Below, in pieces: positions 59,578 through 64,000 of a stretch of 64,000 nucleotides of DNA. Positions within the stretch are counted from its first letter, which is position 1, and every line of letters begins with the position of its first letter. The notes beneath the pieces are model-generated. The model was not told the origin of the DNA. It searched no databases and worked only from the letters and a program-made list of their open reading frames with translations. Origin of the DNA: Drosophila pseudoobscura (Eukaryota > Arthropoda > Insecta > Diptera > Drosophilidae); NCBI RefSeq assembly GCF_009870125.1, contig NC_046683.1, forward strand, positions 47,445,869 through 47,509,868. Reading direction: 5' to 3'. The translations under genes were made by a program, and so were the position numbers.

Positions 59578-60691
59578 TGTACGATGTGGCCTTGGATAAC
59601 TACGTCTTAAATCGACAGTGCCGTTGCGCGGAGCAGAAAATACTGAACGAATCGCCCACACCCGAGGAACCCACGAACCTATGCCAGCCCAGCAGCGTAT
59701 TGGAAACGACGCCTACTCCCATTTTGGCTATGCCGCCTTGCGAAGACGAGGAGCACGAGGAGAGCATGAAGTACCGCATCGATAAGACCAGCAGCAGTGG
59801 AGCGGCCTCGGCGGATCTGGGGATGCATGCCTATGAGGCGTGCAGCCCGAAGATGGACTACGATACACAAGACGAGCTGCCGGATTCACCACATTCACAG
59901 CAGCTGCCACCACCACCATTGCCTTTGCCAGCGGCCTTGCCGTTGCCACCACCCCCAACATCCCACCATCATCAGTTGCAGCAGCAGCAGCAGCAGCAGC
60001 ACGAGGAAGAGCAGCAACAACTGCTTCAGGAGCGCATCCAGCACGAGTACATGATCCAACAGCAGCAACAGCACCAGCACTTGCAGCAGCAGCAACAGCA
60101 TTTGGCTCTCCTGCAGCAGCAGCAACAAGAGGAACAGCAACAGCAGCAGGCAGCCACTGGAGCGCACGCATTGCCCGGCCAACAACAGGTCTTGAGCATG
60201 GCCATGGGCACGACTGCCACCAATAACATTCGACGTAAGAATATATTCGATTCAATCTATGTGTCTCTAATGGTTTTCACCGCACAGAACGCAAGGAACG
60301 CATGTCTAAGCGACAGAAAGAGCTCTACGTGCACTTTCTGCAGCAGCATCAGTTCATTAATGATCATCGCCGCAACGATCCCGTGCTGGATCCCTACTGG
60401 CTGAAGTTGGCCAATCTGTTGAATGCAGTGCCCCAGGGCGCTGTCAAGCATGTGACCGAGTGGAAGCAGACCTTCGACAACTGGCGTTACCGCATCTTTC
60501 TCTACGCACGTTACAACTCCAAGCTGCAGGACGAGGAGGCCCAGAATCCGCGCAACTTCAAGCCCCTGACACGCACCGATAAGCAGGCCTACATCATGTG
60601 GATACGCAACCCGGATACGGCGCCCCCCGATCTGGACAAAATGCGGAATGTCTTCTGCAATCTGGAGGAGACCACCGCGCAGCAGGACTAG
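59578..60691 (+). CDS. Zeste/Myb-SANT-like gene, distal 3' cassette (second isoform or second gene)
   Basis: Exons 59578-60234 and 60288-60691 (TAG) form a second linker-plus-domain cassette. The first exon opens with an acceptor in phase 1, so it can be spliced to exon 2 at 58093 (giving ...EISQ-VYDVALDNYVLNRQCRC) in place of the proximal linker exon. Its linker has long Q runs, an E-rich patch and P-rich stretches. The last exon carries RMSKRQKELYVHFLQQHQ...DPYWLKLANLLNAVPQGAVKHVTEWKQTFDNWRYRIF, clearly paralogous to the proximal domain. There is no good ATG of its own in frame with upstream promoter features, so an alternative 3' end of the same gene is favoured over an independent gene. 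ATTAAA at 60883-60888 may be the poly(A) signal. Confidence 0.75.
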
Positions 60692-63600
60692 CGGCGCCTG
60701 ATATCGAACTCCATAAATTGCCATTGTCGTAGTTTATAAAAATGGAACATATATATATATTTTTTTTTCGTCTATCTTGTCTTTCCTGGTTTCAATCGTC
60801 GTTAACTGTGTATTTGTATATGTTTTTCCTGTTTCGGGGAATTCATTTACCTTTAATTTGTCATTGTTATGCTTATATGAATATTAAAAATGTGTTTTTT
60901 TTTGAATGAAGCTCTAATTATAGTCGAAGTGTCATCGGAAATATGCAGAAGATTATTTTTAGAATCAGGTGGGAAGTTCATTTGCCCGATGTTTTGCATA
61001 TGATTACCACAATGAAATGAACCTTAATGCTGAACAGGTTAAGAAATTATTAAATGAAACGTCTCGTTGTTCTCGGATTTATTCAACTCAAAACGAGACA
61101 GACGGAAAAAGGCTTACATCATGCGCTGGTAAGGATATCGAATCTGATAAGTTGCCCCCCAACTTATGGTGGCCTTGATGGATTGACATATGTTTGCTCT
61201 GGGGCCAAACTCCTTTCAGAACCAGCTCCAGTTGCTTTGTGCTACCACTCCACATCTCTACGTGTCTCTCCATATGGTCTAGACACCCACACACCCGCCT
61301 CGTACTCGTATCGTATCGCATGTGTTGATTAATTTGTTGCCAGCGGCAGTACAGCATCCAATATATGTGTGGCTTGTACTTGTCGCTAATCCCTCGACCA
61401 TTAATTATACGTTCAATCATATCCGATACGCTTCATGCCGCGACACACACTCGACAGCCGGTTGACGGCTTTGGGGGGATCAATACGGGTATAAGCCGCA
61501 GGTATCATTGGCAAAATCCCGATAATAATTCCTTCTTTTGGTTTCTGCAAATTAGTTCCACTGTTTATTGAACCTGAAATCGATTCTGAGACAGTGATGT
61601 GAACCTGAAATTGTGTCTGTCTGCTGAACCTGTAGCTGTATCTGAAAAGGGAGCTCACCAATCGATTAACATATTGTTAATTAAAAGAAATTACTTTGGG
61701 TTTGGCTTTGACTGTAGCTGTGGCTGTGACTGTGGCTTTCAATGTGGGCTTTTGTCTTGTGCCGTCGATTATATTTTATTCTTCTGATTAAATTGCAATT
61801 TATCATAAATTACTGCGCTTAATTGTGTGCAAATGCAGTTGGAAATCTCGTTTTAATAATAACAGAAATATATGTGTTACATAAACAACTAATTTAAACG
61901 AGCGTATCAGCTTGGAGAGATATTGCAAATGACTCGTAAACGTACTCCGCACTGCTCCCCTCCCCATACTTTGTCTGTTATCTGCTGCGTTTCCAATAAC
62001 CCCATTCCTCATAAAGATAAATGCGAACCGAAGGCATTGGGTTAGGTTATTAGCTGTGACTTTTTGCGGCTGTTCGCTTGGTTTGTTCTGACTGTTCTGC
62101 TCTTGGGTTCTGTCTGCTCTGGGCTCTAGGCTCTCGACTGTCGACTCTAGACTCTGGCATACTCTGTTGCAGTCAGTCAGGCGTACAATATCAATATTTC
62201 AGTGTTTGGAATTTGCATATTCGTAGGCCGTCAAAGGCGACAACGACAACGCCAGTGTGGTAGGTGGCTTTCATTGGATATCTGTATGAATTATGACAGG
62301 TGGGGGAAAACAATGCGAATCTTAGTAGCTGTTGAACGACTGCCGTTCATGTTTAATTCAATGCCGCCGCAACTCTGTAACTGTAACGGTAACCGCATAT
62401 AGGGTACAGGGTTGCCGAGTACATTCAGTGTAGAACTGAAACCAGAAAAATGAGAAACGATCTTCAGAACTGGGTGGAGTTTGATTCCAATACAGATACG
62501 AGTAGATCCCAACCCAGTTTCAATCCAATCTCCCGCTCCAAGTCAGAGCCATACTACCCGTAAAATTACCATATATTAACCGCTCACTTTCAATACCAAT
62601 TTATCAAAATTATCAAATCCGATTAAGTCGCTTGCTTGGCCAAAAATTCTCCCACACTCTCACCCAAAAAATAAAGACCAGCAGCAAATCACAGTTTAGC
62701 CCAAAAAAAGACTGAAAACTTCACCAGATCAATCATAAAGACATACAAAAATGCTGTAAAAACGATAAAAACACCATAAAAGCGATAATAATCTTTTGTA
62801 AGACCTGTTTTGCCCAGCAATGATCGGAGCAGAGTCAGAGCCAGAGTTAGGAGCCCCAGCCCCAGCCCAAGTCCCACCACTCCATACCATACCTCTAAGC
62901 AGCTGACCAGACCAAAGGCAACTTGTCAAACCCAAGTGATCTTAACAGACATATCTGTTGATTTACTATTCGAATGAAAGATACACACACATAATGGCAA
63001 AAACTTGTGTATGCTAATCAATGTTCCAGTTGATTGATATGGCTTTTTAATTACGTTTACAATTTAATTGACCTGAACTATCGCGCCTGACCAAAAGAAT
63101 CACTTAACTCAATTTTGTATTTTAATGAGGAAACAAATCCTCGCCCAAAGCCAAAGATCTCTCTGCATTTGCATTAAACATCGATCTGAACTCATAAAAT
63201 AAAATTAAATAAATGCAAAAACACAAATATTTTGCATTAATATTAGGCAGTCGATAATGAGTGTTGGTCGAACGGACTGCAAGTCGGACATGCGGCAAGC
63301 CGGGGCTCATTAACGTGGCCAAGCAATAAAATCAGTTGAATCGGTTGACATCCAATCAAATTGATGGGGACAACCACTCCGCTCTATCCATCCATGCTCA
63401 CGCGGGAGTGTGTGTGTGTGTGTGGGGGTAGGCTGCTTTGAAATGTTTAATGAAAGAAATTAAAATATGTCAGCCTTCAGTTCATGCGTAAAGACCTGAC
63501 TATATCCGATTTCAATGTCGCTCACGTAATCGGTCTCTGTAATGTGAGTCAAGTGCGGTTGGAGTACGGGTATAGGTACGGGTACGGGGACGAGTGCGAG

Positions 63601-64000
63601 TACAAGTGAGTCTCTGTGTGAGCGTTATCAGTAAATGATTTGTGAAAAGAGGTCAGGGATGCCCACCCACCCTTACCATACTCAATGAGGGGACTAAAAA
63701 GAGCTAAGAGGTTTTTCCCTCATAATTATGGGAGGTGGTGCTACCCACTACCAATAGTCTGTAAATTCGCAAATATCTAGAGTGGCAAACCTCAACAAAG
63801 TGTTAACGGTTTCGTTCCCCATTCTTGCAAAGTTACGTCATAACTATATTTAAAATTATCTTTCGATATTTATTAAAATATATATTTGAGTATTTATTTA
63901 TACACTTTTCTCATTGAACCACAAATATTTCGTATATATATTTATCTGTTTTTTTTTTAACATTTGAACAGGGAATCCTGCTGTGCCACTTCATAAATAT
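60692..64000. other. Downstream interval without recognised gene
   Basis: After the distal poly(A) region the sequence is AT-rich with short frames only. Present are CTGTGRCTG-type repeats at 61697-61745, CTCTGGACTCTAG-type repeats near 62110-62160, a TG run at about 63408-63424 and GTACGGGTA repeats at 63564-63605. No splice-consistent coding sequence was found. Confidence 0.5.

Overview
This window is eukaryotic and from a Drosophila species. Genes have short introns with GT-AG borders, intergenic DNA is full of CAG/CTG, CA and GATCC-type simple repeats, and several proteins are recognisable fly genes. Awh (LIM-homeodomain), Gr63a (CO2 gustatory receptor), Cdc37, the CG12020-type J-protein, Patj and JTBR were all recognised from remembered D. 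melanogaster proteins; no search was run. An obscura-group species (Muller element D) is my best guess, because the repeat at 16.3-18.6 kb looks like the SGM/ISY/DINE-1 Helentron family common in that group.

Layout. 0.9-3.6 kb (+): the last five coding exons of Awh, followed by its 3' UTR to about 4.45 kb. 4.45-33.2 kb: a gene-free interval of nearly 29 kb with simple repeats, one DINE-like element enclosing a 1.65-kb palindromic minisatellite, and one possible MITE. 33.2-35.4 kb (-): a five-exon gene for an unrecognised 181-aa protein. 35.5-41.7 kb: no gene seen. 41.7-43.0 kb (+): a four-exon gene for a four-TM protein. 43.6-45.2 kb (-): Gr63a. 45.9-47.2 kb (+): Cdc37. 47.5-48.7 kb (+): the J-protein. 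50.0-52.7 kb (+): Patj. 53.1-53.5 kb (-): JTBR. From 57.6 kb (+): a zeste/Myb-SANT-like gene with two alternative 3' cassettes. 60.7-64 kb: nothing coding seen.

The main anomaly is a tandem duplication of about 3.9 kb (50149-54080 and 54079-57836). It covers most of Patj, all of JTBR, the divergent promoter and the first exon of the zeste-like gene. The result is two intact, identical JTBR genes, a 5'-truncated and internally deleted second Patj, and a broken first copy of the zeste-like exon 1. About 3.2 kb in the middle differ at only some seven sites, whereas both edges carry dense substitutions and indels. This suggests gene conversion between the copies.

The genes do not form one pathway. 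Awh is a developmental regulator, Gr63a is sensory, Cdc37 is an Hsp90 co-chaperone, Patj is a Crumbs-complex scaffold and JTBR is a small membrane protein. Gene order joins two groups that, from memory, lie at 62B and 63F-64A in D. melanogaster. The Gr63a/Cdc37 interval may therefore be a rearrangement breakpoint. All splice sites here were placed by eye from reading-frame continuity.
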